A stretch of 64,000 nucleotides of DNA from Saprospiraceae bacterium (GTDB lineage: Bacteria > Bacteroidota > Bacteroidia > Chitinophagales > Saprospiraceae). A program made the translations under genes and the position numbers. The stretch is taken from the NCBI GenBank assembly GCA_020627785.1, contig JAHDGF010000002.1:62001-126000 (forward strand). Reading direction: 5' to 3'. Positions 46,919-55,989 of this stretch are shown here, piece after piece. The notes beneath the pieces are model-generated. The model was not told the origin of the DNA, searched no databases, and saw only the letters and a list, made by a program, of their open reading frames with translations. Each line of letters starts with the position of its first letter. Position 1 is the stretch's first letter.

Positions 46919-48310
46919 ATGAGATTTACAACATTACTTCTAGCTCTTTTCTCTTTTACGAGCATCAATGCGCAAAAGCAATTTTGCGGAGATCAAATGT
47001 CGAAGGTATTATTAGAAAAAAAATACCCAGGAGTAACTGAAATAATAAATAAAACATTTGCGGAAGCGAAAGCCAAATCTTATCCAGAAAGATCATCTAT
47101 GGTATTGAGAATACCAGTCGTCTATCATGTAATTTATAATACAGATGCACAAAATGTTTCTGATGAATTACTTCAGGAACAAATTGATATTCTCAATGAA
47201 GATTTTAGAAGGTTAAATGAAAATGCATCTGAAACTAGAGATATATTTTCTACAATAGCAGCTGATGCTGAAATAGAATTTTTTCTTGCAGGAGAAGATC
47301 CCGAAGGTAATCCAAGCAACGGAGTAACTAGGACTCAAACAGATGTCACCTCTTTCATCAATTTAGATTTTCTATCATTAGTAGAAGCGATTGGTGAATG
47401 TGGTTTAGACCTTCAAGATCCAGAGGTATTAGAATGTATTTTTGAATTTTTAGGTTTAGATGAAGGACTTGATATTGATGCCATGAAGTTTGCAGAATCA
47501 GGAGGTAAAGATGCATGGGATACAGATCGATACATGAACGTTTGGGTTGCCAATTTATCATTAGATGTTGGGGGTATGGAATCTCCATTTATTTTAGGAT
47601 TTGCTTATCCACCGATGGAAGCACCGAACTGGCCTGAAGGCACTTTACCAGAAAATATTGATGAAGTAGAAGGAGTTGTGTTACACTATCAAGTTGTCGG
47701 AAGAACAAATCCTAACATTGGAGCTCTGGCTGGTCTAAATGATCAAGGACGTACAGCTGTTCATGAAGTTGGACATTATTTAGGCCTTAGGCACATATGG
47801 GGCGATGGGGATTGTACTGAAGATGATGGCATAGAAGATACTCCAGGTGCCGGAAGTAATTCCCAGCCAACTGTTGATGTTCCAACCTGCACCGAGCTTC
47901 ACGATAAGGATAGCTGCCTTGATGATATGCTTCCAGATATGATTGAAAACTACATGGACTATTCCATCGAAAGTTGTCAAAATATGTTCACTCAAGAACA
48001 AGTTGACCTTATGAGAAATATGCTTCTTGGTCCAAGGAGTGGGCTTCTCGAAAATACCATTAGTTCATCGGAAGATCTATTGATTGAAAGTGTAATCCTC
48101 TCACCAAATCCAAGCAAAGGTCAGGTAGAGATTTCAGGTATCAATAATCAATTCAATGTAAAGGTATTTAGTCAGTCAGGACAAATGTTATTTAGTGATC
48201 TATCATCCAGCAAATATCTAGACCTTTCATTCTTAGCCAATGGACTTTACTTCCTAGAAATTTCATCAGGTAATTCCAAGGCCATTCAAGAGTTGGTGAT
48301 ACTAAAATAG
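46919..48310 (+). CDS. Secreted M43 (pappalysin-type) zinc metalloprotease with T9SS sorting domain
   Basis: Signal peptide (1-18, ending INAQ); the metzincin motif HEVGHYLGLRH with downstream DGIEDTP and Met-turn ENYMDYS identifies the M43 cytophagalysin/pappalysin family. A type A sorting domain follows (ILSPNPSKGQVEISG, ending QELVILK). It is 92 nt behind the reprolysin-like gene on the same strand, but sequence between them has no clear promoter or terminator. Confidence 0.92.
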   Translation: MRFTTLLLALFSFTSINAQKQFCGDQMSKVLLEKKYPGVTEIINKTFAEAKAKSYPERSSMVLRIPVVYHVIYNTDAQNVSDELLQEQIDILNEDFRRLNENASETRDIFSTIAADAEIEFFLAGEDPEGNPSNGVTRTQTDVTSFINLDFLSLVEAIGECGLDLQDPEVLECIFEFLGLDEGLDIDAMKFAESGGKDAWDTDRYMNVWVANLSLDVGGMESPFILGFAYPPMEAPNWPEGTLPENIDEVEGVVLHYQVVGRTNPNIGALAGLNDQGRTAVHEVGHYLGLRHIWGDGDCTEDDGIEDTPGAGSNSQPTVDVPTCTELHDKDSCLDDMLPDMIENYMDYSIESCQNMFTQEQVDLMRNMLLGPRSGLLENTISSSEDLLIESVILSPNPSKGQVEISGINNQFNVKVFSQSGQMLFSDLSSSKYLDLSFLANGLYFLEISSGNSKAIQELVILK

Positions 48311-48451
48311 ACTTTTTGTCAGCTAATTTTGGTTTTAGCTGTCATTTTGACGCTGTGTTCTGAGTTATTCTGTCTAATTTTCTTAAAATTTGGACTGGTA
48401 TAGCAATTGATGATAGTTATTCAGATTTAATCATATAAAAAACTGAATACT

Positions 48452-48829
48452 ATGTACAATCATTTATTAGCCACTAGAAGGTCACATGACAAAACCGGGG
48501 CAAACAAAAACGCCTACCATCCACAAGCTAACATCATAGAAAATGAAAATGAATGGAAGCTTGAATTATTAATTCCAGGTTTTGACAAGTCTGAAATTAA
48601 GATGTCCATTGATAATGGACTATTAGTCATCTCTGCGGAAGGTAGAGAAGTAGATACAAAATATCGCCGTCATGAATTTCATTCCGGAGCTAAATCTGTT
48701 TACCGCTCTTTCAAACTAAATCACAAAATTGATACAGAAAAAATTGGGGCGGAGTTAAGTAACGGAATATTATCCATCACTCTACCGATTGCTGAGGAAG
48801 CTAAGGCTAGAGAAATTTCAATAAGCTAA
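48452..48829 (+). CDS. Hsp20/alpha-crystallin small heat-shock protein
   Basis: Alpha-crystallin domain at residues 22-125: NIIENENEWKLELLIPGFDKSEIKM, and the beta9-type NGILSITLPI. Sequence-binding holdase preventing aggregation. The second Hsp20 gene starts 11 nt after it, suggesting co-expression and possibly mixed oligomers. Confidence 0.93.
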   Translation: MYNHLLATRRSHDKTGANKNAYHPQANIIENENEWKLELLIPGFDKSEIKMSIDNGLLVISAEGREVDTKYRRHEFHSGAKSVYRSFKLNHKIDTEKIGAELSNGILSITLPIAEEAKAREISIS

Positions 48830-48839
48830 ATTTTAAAAT

Positions 48840-49268
48840 ATGAAAAAGTACAATTTTGAAAATAGCTCTTCGCTTTCTCAACTCTTAGATGGTTTTGTTA
48901 ATTCGACGATTGGAGATTTTATAGGAAGTGATTTTATTAACTCGCATCCAAGAGCAAATGTTATGGAAAGTAAAACTTCTTTTTCGATTCAACTTGCGGC
49001 TCCTGGATTGAGTAAGTCCGATTTTAAGATCACCATGGAAGGTGATCAATTAAAAGTTTCTGCAAAAACAAAAATGGACGAAGTTAAAGAGAAGGAAAAA
49101 TTCACAAGAAGAGAATTCAACTATGGAGAATTTAGCCGGTCTTTTAACCTACCAGAAAGTATTGATCGAAAAAATGTAAAGGCTGGTTATAAAGAAGGTA
49201 TTCTTTCAATTACTTTACCGAAGCTTGCGGAAGAAAACACTCAAGAAAGAAACATAGAAATTAAATAG
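48840..49268 (+). CDS. Hsp20/alpha-crystallin small heat-shock protein, second copy
   Basis: 142 residues with an N-terminal helix (SLSQLLDGFVNSTIGDFIG), the crystallin domain opening HPRANVMESKTSFSIQLAAPGLSKSDFK, and the closing EGILSITLPK. It differs clearly from the upstream copy, so this is not a recent duplication. Confidence 0.93.
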   Translation: MKKYNFENSSSLSQLLDGFVNSTIGDFIGSDFINSHPRANVMESKTSFSIQLAAPGLSKSDFKITMEGDQLKVSAKTKMDEVKEKEKFTRREFNYGEFSRSFNLPESIDRKNVKAGYKEGILSITLPKLAEENTQERNIEIK

Positions 49269-49274
49269 GCAATT

Positions 49275-49308
49275 AAAAAAAGCCTCTCGAATGAACGAGA
49301 GGCTTTTT
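49275..49308. terminator. Bidirectional terminator between hsp20 pair and lytic transglycosylase
   Basis: AAAAAAGCCTCTCG, a 6-nt loop, CGAGAGGCTTTTTT: a perfect 14-bp symmetric stem with A- and T-runs on both sides, serving two convergent units. Confidence 0.93.
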
Positions 49309-49311
49309 TAT

Positions 49312-50520
49312 TTAAACCTTTACATACAATGCTTTGGAGCGCATTTTACTAGGTATGCAATATTTTTTTTCTCCTTCTGAATGAAGCGATTTAAAAATCA
49401 AGGTTACAATCTCTTCAAGTGCGTTTATTGTATCTCTCGCCATACTTTTGCGATAGGCAAGTTCCTCTGCTGCTTTCTGTTTCTCAATTTCTAATCGTTT
49501 AATTCTCTTTGCTTCTTCTCTTTTTTCAATGAGTAAAGAATAAACTCCTGGCTCATAAATTTCTAAATATTTTTCATTGACACTAGAAGGAATTCTTAGA
49601 GAATACTGACCCTTTGAATTTGGAATTCTATTTTTTAAATAAGCAGGATTAAGATCTTTTAGAATCTGTGTGTCAAGACCCAATTCAGAAGAAATTTTAT
49701 TTAAGTTTATCTCCCCCTTCACTTTTACTAAAACGGATCGGTAGTATGCTCTTTCCAAAGAAATAGGTTGAAGACCATGATGTTGATAATAATTAGTTAA
49801 GTACATCGCGGCAATAATTCTTGGAAGATATTTCTGCGTTTCTTTTGGTAGATATTTTCTTAATTCCCAATAGTCTTTGCTACCAGCTTTCTTTATCGCC
49901 TTCCACATATTTCCAGGACCACAATTGTAAGCAGCAATGGCCAAAGACCAATCACCAAATCTATCATGTAATGATTGTAAATAGTCAAGGGCAGCTTGTG
50001 TAGATAAATCAATACTTCTTCGCTGGTCTACCTCACTATTAACTTCAAGTCCTACCATTTTACCAGTAGACCTCATAAATTGCCATAATCCAGCTGCTCC
50101 GGCTTTTGATGTTGCCATAGGATTAAGTAATGATTCTACTACTGCTATGTATTTTAAATCATCAGGCATTCCTCTCCTTCTAATTTCCTTTTCGAAAATT
50201 GGAAAGTATATGCCTACCCGTCCTAAGATCTTTTCCGCAGAAGATCTGTAATAGTAGGTGTATTGTTGTATCCTTTCTTGAACTTCGTCGGTAACTTCAA
50301 TATCAACTATAGAGTTCAATTGAAGCAATCGATCTTTCGCGTCAAGTTTAGTCACTCTATCTCCAAACGTAGGACTATCATTCGTATCGTACGCCGTCAC
50401 GTGAGATAAAGCAGGCAAAGAATAAAACAACAACAGCGCAACTGCAGATAAATGCAGAATAAAATTCTGTTGAGTCATGGAATTAAACATTTTAAATCGG
50501 TTTTGGATCAAATTCAACAT
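49312..50520 (-). CDS. Membrane-associated lytic murein transglycosylase (MltD-like)
   Basis: A signal peptide lies at about residues 16-39 (LSAVALLLFYSLPALS); starts at 50520, 50490 or 50478 are all possible. The SLT domain has the catalytic Glu in VVESLLNP, then SKAGAAGLWQFM, and AAYNCGPGNMWKAI. The C-terminal segment NKISSELGLDTQILKDLNPAYLKNRIP looks like a LysM-type module. It cleaves glycan strands in peptidoglycan. The last 90 residues are Lys/Glu-rich coiled coil and not part of the usual family. Confidence 0.9.
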   Translation of the reverse strand: MLNLIQNRFKMFNSMTQQNFILHLSAVALLLFYSLPALSHVTAYDTNDSPTFGDRVTKLDAKDRLLQLNSIVDIEVTDEVQERIQQYTYYYRSSAEKILGRVGIYFPIFEKEIRRRGMPDDLKYIAVVESLLNPMATSKAGAAGLWQFMRSTGKMVGLEVNSEVDQRRSIDLSTQAALDYLQSLHDRFGDWSLAIAAYNCGPGNMWKAIKKAGSKDYWELRKYLPKETQKYLPRIIAAMYLTNYYQHHGLQPISLERAYYRSVLVKVKGEINLNKISSELGLDTQILKDLNPAYLKNRIPNSKGQYSLRIPSSVNEKYLEIYEPGVYSLLIEKREEAKRIKRLEIEKQKAAEELAYRKSMARDTINALEEIVTLIFKSLHSEGEKKYCIPSKMRSKALYVKV

Positions 50521-50908
50521 ATTTAATATAAAATATGTTGATATTCTATGAATTAAATATGTGATTTTTCTCTCATCTATTCAATTCGGGTTGCAAATAT
50601 ATAAACCTTTATTAATGTGACAATATTCATATTAAAAAAGATTGTAATATGTTTGTGGGCAAACTTTATGCCACAAACGCTTTACAAATTCATATATATA
50701 AGCTCGTTGAAACCAAAAATGCTCTTGATTCCCAAGAACATAGAGTAATTGAAAACGCAAAGGTTAGTCCTTTGTTTCCACAAATGCCAAATAAAATTTT
50801 GTTAATATTTGAAACTGTCAAGAATTAGCCGATTTATAAGCAATTTTATACTCAAATGGGCTTAGACTGATGAAAAGTCATAGATTTTCAATAAAAAGTT
50901 CCTTGCAT
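50521..50908. other. 388-bp AT-rich spacer with promoter for the transglycosylase
   Basis: Apart from the promoter entry, I see an imperfect hairpin TTTGTGGGCA/TGCCACAAA at 50651-50679 and a 59-codon plus-strand ORF (50649-50828) that could be chance. No terminator for hisS is evident. Confidence 0.45.
50594..50623 (-). promoter_or_regulatory. Promoter of the lytic transglycosylase gene
   Basis: On the minus strand TATATTTG (50594-50601) is a TAnnTTTG match, with a -33 TTG at 50621-50623 separated by 19 bp, the usual Bacteroidota spacing. The leader would be about 65 nt to the ATG at 50520. Confidence 0.6.
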
Positions 50909-52249
50909 TTAGACCAGCTCCTTTAGAACTTCGTCTAAACTCAATTGGCGTTGACTGCCAGTGTCCATATCCTTGAGTTGAACAGTATTAGAGTTTATTT
51001 CCTCCTCGCCGATAATAATAGCATATGGTATTTGTTTACTATTGGCATAACCGAGTTGCTTCTTTAGTTTTTTAGCCTCGGGATAAATGTCGGTTGCAAT
51101 TCCTGCACTACGCAATCGAGTACCTATGGTAAAACCATAAGTTAGATGCTCTTGATCCATGCAGACAATCAAAACCTTTGTTGTATTGGCCAGTGCCTTA
51201 GGGAAAAGCTCTAACTCGTTCATGACATCATAAATTCTTGCAAAGCCAAAAGATACACCTACCCCACTTACACCTTTCAATCCAAAAACGCTCGTAAGGT
51301 CATCGTACCTTCCTCCTCCTCCTATACTACCAATCTCAACATCATTAGCTTCTACTTCAAAAATACATCCCGTATAATAATTTAAACCTCTTGCAAGAGA
51401 AGGGTCAAACTTCACTTTATTTGTACACTTTACTAAATCTAAATATGAATGGAATTCTCTTAATTCTGCTAATCCTTTTTGGCCCGTAGGGCTATTTGCA
51501 AAAGCGGTCTCAAGATCATTCAAAGACTCTGCAGAAATATAACTGATAATCTTTTCTGCTTTCACTTGTTCAATGCCCTTCTTCACCATTTCTTCTATCA
51601 CTTTCTCCTCTCCAATCTTATCCAACTTATCCAAGCAAATGGTCATATCCATAAATAGATCCTCTAAACCCAAGGATTCTGCATACCCAAAAAGTACTTT
51701 GCGATTATTCACCCTAATGGTAACATCGATGCCTAAAGCCGAAAATACCTGATCATAAATCTGGACTAATTCTGCTTCGTAAATTAGAGACTCAGAGCCT
51801 ACAACATCTACATCGCATTGATAAAACTCATTGTAACGGCCTCGTTGGGGGCGATCAGCACGCCACACTGGTTGGATCTGATATCGCTTAAAAGGAAAAT
51901 ATAAATCATTCTGATGCTGAACAACGTAACGGGCAAACGGTACAGTTAGGTCATAACGTAAGCCCCTTTTTGAAATGCTAGAAACCAGTTTTTGAGAATC
52001 TTTATTGGCTAAGGCATCTTGATCAGCCTTAGAAAGATAATCACCATTATTTAGAATTTTGAAAAGCAGTTTGTCCCCTTCTTCTCCATACTTTCCAGTA
52101 AGTATCGTCAACTTTTCCATGGTAGGCGTCTGTATTGGAACATAAGAAAATTCCTCAAAAACTTTCTTGATGGTATTAAAGATGAACTCTCTTTTATATA
52201 CTTCGGCAGGGAGATAATCCCTGGTTCCTTTTGGAACAGATGGCTTCAT
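50909..52249 (-). CDS. hisS: Histidyl-tRNA synthetase
   Basis: Class II synthetase of 446 residues: PSVPKGTRDYLP at the start, motif 2 region with YQIQPVWRADRPQRGRYNEF, the histidine A motif LARGLNYYTGCIFE, motif 3 with GVGVSFGFARI, and the C-terminal anticodon domain. It overlaps pheS by 4 nt, so the two are co-translated. Confidence 0.97.
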   Translation of the reverse strand: MKPSVPKGTRDYLPAEVYKREFIFNTIKKVFEEFSYVPIQTPTMEKLTILTGKYGEEGDKLLFKILNNGDYLSKADQDALANKDSQKLVSSISKRGLRYDLTVPFARYVVQHQNDLYFPFKRYQIQPVWRADRPQRGRYNEFYQCDVDVVGSESLIYEAELVQIYDQVFSALGIDVTIRVNNRKVLFGYAESLGLEDLFMDMTICLDKLDKIGEEKVIEEMVKKGIEQVKAEKIISYISAESLNDLETAFANSPTGQKGLAELREFHSYLDLVKCTNKVKFDPSLARGLNYYTGCIFEVEANDVEIGSIGGGGRYDDLTSVFGLKGVSGVGVSFGFARIYDVMNELELFPKALANTTKVLIVCMDQEHLTYGFTIGTRLRSAGIATDIYPEAKKLKKQLGYANSKQIPYAIIIGEEEINSNTVQLKDMDTGSQRQLSLDEVLKELV

Positions 52250-53283
52250 ATTACGCTACTAAATTGCTTTAAGAATCGTACATCATTTTCAAACAGTAAT
52301 CGTATATCGCTGATGTTATATTTAAGCATTGCTTGTCTTTCGATTCCCATACCAAAGGCAAAGCCGGTATATTCTTCTGGATCAATATTACAATTTTCCA
52401 AAACTTTTGGATCAACCATACCACATCCTAAAATTTCTAACCAACCTGTACCTTTTGTTATTCTGTAGTCCGTTTCATTTTTTAATCCCCAATAGACATC
52501 CATCTCTGCACTAGGTTCCGTAAATGGAAAGTAACTAGGACGCAATCGAATTTTAGTATCTGGTCCATACATCTCTCTTGCAAAATATAATAGCGTCTGC
52601 TTCATATCCGCAAAGGACACATTCTTATCAACATATAAACCTTCCACCTGATGAAATTGACAATGCGATCTTGCCGAGATGGTTTCATTTCTATACACTC
52701 GACCAGGTGCAATAATCCTAATTGGTGGCTTCGTCTCCATCATTACTCTCGACTGAACTGATGAAGTATGAGTTCTCAATAAGTTCTTTTCAGAATCCTT
52801 CAAGTAGAAAGTATCCTGCATGTCTCGAGCTGGATGATCCTCCGGAGTATTCATCGCTGTGAAGTTGAACCAATCATCTTCGATCTCTCTTTCTTCGGCG
52901 ACAGAAAATCCTATCTTTTCAAAAATCTCGATGATGCGATCCATGATTATTGAAACAGGATGTCTAGAACCTTGTGGATAAAGACCAGCAGGTAAACTCA
53001 TATCGAGCGTATTCTTCTCAGAGGCTTTATCCTGCTTTTTAATAGAACTTTGCTGTTCCTTAAATTTTTGCTCAGCCAATGCTTTTAGTGCATTGATTTC
53101 TTGACCAAATTCCTTTTTACGAGAGTTTTCAACATTTTTAATTTCACCAAAGAGTGGTTTCAAAATGTTTTTACTACCAAGAAACCTAATTCTGAATGCC
53201 TCCAATGCTTCAGCATTTTCACATTTTGCTGAGGAAATTTCTTCGGTTAATTGCTTTATCTGACCCCAAACGGATTCCGCCAT
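52246..53283 (-). CDS. pheS: Phenylalanyl-tRNA synthetase alpha subunit
   Basis: 345 residues with an N-terminal coiled coil and class II core: HPVSIIMDRIIEIF, FYLKDSEKNLLRTHTSSVQSRVM, HCQFHQVEGLYVD, and the motif 3 GFAFGMGIERQAMLKY. It forms the catalytic half of the alpha2beta2 enzyme; pheT is not in the window. Confidence 0.97.
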   Translation of the reverse strand: MAESVWGQIKQLTEEISSAKCENAEALEAFRIRFLGSKNILKPLFGEIKNVENSRKKEFGQEINALKALAEQKFKEQQSSIKKQDKASEKNTLDMSLPAGLYPQGSRHPVSIIMDRIIEIFEKIGFSVAEEREIEDDWFNFTAMNTPEDHPARDMQDTFYLKDSEKNLLRTHTSSVQSRVMMETKPPIRIIAPGRVYRNETISARSHCQFHQVEGLYVDKNVSFADMKQTLLYFAREMYGPDTKIRLRPSYFPFTEPSAEMDVYWGLKNETDYRITKGTGWLEILGCGMVDPKVLENCNIDPEEYTGFAFGMGIERQAMLKYNISDIRLLFENDVRFLKQFSSVI

Positions 53284-53351
53284 TTTTCTTCGTTTAATAC
53301 AAAGGTAAAGATAATGTAGATTTGATTCATTTATGTAGTCAGATTGTTCTG

Positions 53352-53359
53352 TACTTTTG
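53352..53359 (+). promoter_or_regulatory. -7 promoter element before the aminotransferase
   Basis: TACTTTTG, a TAnnTTTG match, 16 nt before the ATG at 53376; it lies inside a longer ORF frame and so argues against the upstream start. Confidence 0.55.
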
Positions 53360-53375
53360 TGTTACATATTGGAAT

Positions 53376-54587
53376 ATGCCATCTATTAGAGAATTATTTA
53401 TATCAAACGTAGCTCAGACCAGCCCTATCCCATTAGGTTTAGAAATCGATCATGCAGAGGGAATTTACATCTATGACGTTCATGGTAATAAATACATGGA
53501 CCTCAATTCAGGTATATCTGTCAGTTCTCTGGGGCATCGGCACCCGAAAGTGATCAAGGCCATCAAGAATCAATTAGATAAACATTTGCACACGATGGTT
53601 TATGGAGAACATATTCAGCAGAGTCAGGTCGCTTACGCAAATTTATTAGTCCAACAATTACCAGAATCCTTAAATTCTGTGTACTACTTTATGGCTGGAA
53701 CAGAGGTGATTGAAGCCGCCATGAAGTTGGCCAAAAGAACTCAAGAACGATATGAAATTGTAGCTTGTCGGAATGCTTATCATGGAAGTACACAAGGCGC
53801 AGAAAGTCTGCGAAGCGATCATGAATACAGCGAGGCTTTTCTCCCTTTAATTCCAGGAATAAAACATATTGATTTTAATAGTGAAAGTGATTTAGATAAA
53901 ATCACCGAGAAAACTGCTGCGGTAATTTTAGAACCTGTTCAGGCTGAAGCGGGTGTACATCCACCGGAGAATGACTATTTAAAAAAGGTAAGAAATCTAT
54001 GTGATGAAGTTGGAGCTTTAATGATCTTAGATGAAATCCAAACTGGTTTTGGTAGAACTGGATACTTATTTGCTTTTCAGAAATATGGCGTTGTTCCAGA
54101 CATTTTATGTATTGGAAAAGCCATGGGTGGCGGTATGCCTATAGGCGCTATGGTTTGTTCGAGAGAATTAATGTTAGCCTTTACTAAATCACCGATGCTA
54201 GGACACATAACCACTTTTGGTGGACATCCTGTGAGCTGTGCAGCAGCCTTGGGAACTTTGAAAGCATTGATAGAAGAGTCGATTGTTGAATCAGTTTTAG
54301 AGAAAGAAAAAATATTTAAAAATCTACTCGTACACCCAATCATTAAAGAGGTAAGATCCTCGGGTCTTATGATGTCGGTAGAAGTCGTAAAAAGAAAGTA
54401 CCTAAAGCACGTAATTTCTAAAGGAATGGAATTGGGTATAATTGTCGATTACTTCCTATTTAATAATAGAAGTTTTAGACTAGCGCCTCCATTGATTATA
54501 AATGAAGAAGAAATAAAGTTAGCTTGTAATAAATTATTGGAGGCTTGTGATTATGCTCAAGGCAAATATTCTAGTAAATATAAGTAG
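53376..54587 (+). CDS. Class III aminotransferase (acetylornithine/ornithine aminotransferase family)
   Basis: The start at 53376 (MPSIRELFISN) fits the promoter element. Fold-type I PLP enzyme: YMDLNSGISVSSLGHRHPKV, YFMAGTEVIEAAMKLAKR, LDEIQTGFGRTG and the PLP lysine in CIGKAMGGGMPIGAM. Donor and acceptor are uncertain; the family includes acetylornithine, ornithine and GABA aminotransferases. Its last 17 nt overlap the small convergent membrane-protein gene. Confidence 0.9.
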   Translation: MPSIRELFISNVAQTSPIPLGLEIDHAEGIYIYDVHGNKYMDLNSGISVSSLGHRHPKVIKAIKNQLDKHLHTMVYGEHIQQSQVAYANLLVQQLPESLNSVYYFMAGTEVIEAAMKLAKRTQERYEIVACRNAYHGSTQGAESLRSDHEYSEAFLPLIPGIKHIDFNSESDLDKITEKTAAVILEPVQAEAGVHPPENDYLKKVRNLCDEVGALMILDEIQTGFGRTGYLFAFQKYGVVPDILCIGKAMGGGMPIGAMVCSRELMLAFTKSPMLGHITTFGGHPVSCAAALGTLKALIEESIVESVLEKEKIFKNLLVHPIIKEVRSSGLMMSVEVVKRKYLKHVISKGMELGIIVDYFLFNNRSFRLAPPLIINEEEIKLACNKLLEACDYAQGKYSSKYK

Positions 54588-54735
54588 CGATATAGTCCTT
54601 TATTAGAACTCTATTTTTAATCGCTAGGACTACTAAAATTATCGCAGCAAAAATAATGATGGCTTTAAAACGCTTCCAAGATTGAGCGTTTTTTTCTCTC
54701 ATTGATTTGTACCTGTACCTACTGCTGTAAGACAT
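54571..54735 (-). CDS. Small single-span membrane protein (54 aa)
   Basis: The ATG overlaps the rhodanese stop codon as TAATG, indicating translational coupling. The sequence has a basic N-terminus (YRYKSMREKNAQSWKRFK) and one membrane helix at about 26-39 (IIIFAAIILVVLAI). Small proteins of this plan, with a MRE...SWKRFKA core, occur in other Bacteroidota as far as I recall; function is unknown. Confidence 0.7.
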   Translation of the reverse strand: MSYSSRYRYKSMREKNAQSWKRFKAIIIFAAIILVVLAIKNRVLIKDYIATYIY

Positions 54736-55268
54736 TAGTTTTGTTTTTTAATGTGTGGAGCTTCAACCCATTTTCCCCAGTTCTTATTATAAGTGTGCAG
54801 CTCGTTTGTTTTAACACCTTCCATATCTTCAATATCATAACCTCTATTCGCCCATTCGAAAATACTCCCGAAGAGGTTTCTGACATTTTGGAATCCCATT
54901 GCTTCCATTTTCTCGCCTATCTTCTCACTGCGGTATCCAATAGAACAATATAAAACGATGTCACAATTCTTATTTAAAGAATCTAAAAGGGTTTCATTTA
55001 GGGAATCATATCCTACATATAATGCACCAGGAATGTGGCTTATTTCATACTCTTCATATTCTCTAGCATCCAAAATTACTACCTCATTTTTTTCATCGGC
55101 TAGCTCATTACGTAAATCAGATACAGAGACTAATTCAACACTCTCACTTAAATACCTATGCACCGTCTTTTCAAACTTTTGATTGATGCATAATTCATCC
55201 GTAGCTACTTGAGCCGATAGTGTCCAGGATATGAAAATGAAGAATATGAGAAAAATTCTAGTCATCAC
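54735..55268 (-). CDS. Exported rhodanese-domain protein
   Basis: Signal peptide (ending LSAQ), then a rhodanese module with LDAREYEEYEISHIPGA and the catalytic cysteine in YCSIGYRSE. It would act in the periplasm on sulfane sulfur or as a thiol-linked protein. It overlaps the upstream TPR gene by 4 nt and the downstream small ORF by 1 nt, making a three-gene coupled set. Confidence 0.9.
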   Translation of the reverse strand: MMTRIFLIFFIFISWTLSAQVATDELCINQKFEKTVHRYLSESVELVSVSDLRNELADEKNEVVILDAREYEEYEISHIPGALYVGYDSLNETLLDSLNKNCDIVLYCSIGYRSEKIGEKMEAMGFQNVRNLFGSIFEWANRGYDIEDMEGVKTNELHTYNKNWGKWVEAPHIKKQN

Positions 55269-55915
55269 TTAATTCGTGTTTTAAACATCTTAGCTGATTT
55301 TAATCGAATGTATAATTCCAGCCCGACCAATGCAGCAATGCCTAATATGAAAGTACCAATGCGAAACATTTCGAAATGTTGTGAAAAAACGGGGTAAAAA
55401 TTTCGTATCACTAATAATTCCACAGCAATGATAACAGCTGTTAGGATAAAAAGTAAAACACTTATTGCTTGAAGGTAACGTAGATTTCCTTTCAAGATTC
55501 TTTGCATGGTCTGTATCCATGCCTTTTGATGAATGATGTCTTTTTCAATTTTACACAACTCACTGAAAATGTATTCTGCTTCTTCGAGCTTATTTATATT
55601 ATACAATGATGCCCCTTTTCTGAATAAGAGTGCTGTATAAATATCTACATCCCGTATTCTATAAATATTCTCCTTAATAACTGTAGGTATTAATTCATCG
55701 GCCAATTTGATAAACTCCTGGTACCTTCCTAACTCAAAAACGGAGATGGCATAATCACACCAAATGAAAATTTTATAATTAAAATCCAGCTGGTAGATTT
55801 CATCTCTATTCTCTTCAAAAAAGCGAACCTTTTCGTGGTGAGCATCTAGATCAATTTCGATAAACTCGAAATAGCTACTATTTTGTTTAATATTTTTTAA
55901 GTTGCCGTCATTCAT
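55265..55915 (-). CDS. TPR-like protein with two C-terminal membrane spans
   Basis: About 135 residues of helical repeats (LGRYQEFIKLADELIPTV, LEEAEYIFSELC) are followed by two spans at roughly 143-165 and 178-198 and a short basic tail. It is a cytoplasmic-facing membrane protein. No function recognised. Confidence 0.78.
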   Translation of the reverse strand: MNDGNLKNIKQNSSYFEFIEIDLDAHHEKVRFFEENRDEIYQLDFNYKIFIWCDYAISVFELGRYQEFIKLADELIPTVIKENIYRIRDVDIYTALLFRKGASLYNINKLEEAEYIFSELCKIEKDIIHQKAWIQTMQRILKGNLRYLQAISVLLFILTAVIIAVELLVIRNFYPVFSQHFEMFRIGTFILGIAALVGLELYIRLKSAKMFKTRIK

Positions 55916-55989
55916 GGCAAAAGGACATCAATTTGCGGCAAAGATAAGAGCTAGATAAATGATATGCTTGTCGCATCCTACATTATTTG

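Noticed and set aside
48391-48405. Sigma-54-like TGGACTGGTATAGCA upstream of the first hsp20 gene
   Set aside because: The GG and GC pairs are 9 bp apart, not the 10 required; spacing is critical for sigma-54.
50649-50828. 59-codon plus-strand ORF in the spacer behind the transglycosylase promoter
   Set aside because: Length is within chance for AT-rich DNA, and there is no signal peptide, motif or ribosome binding site.
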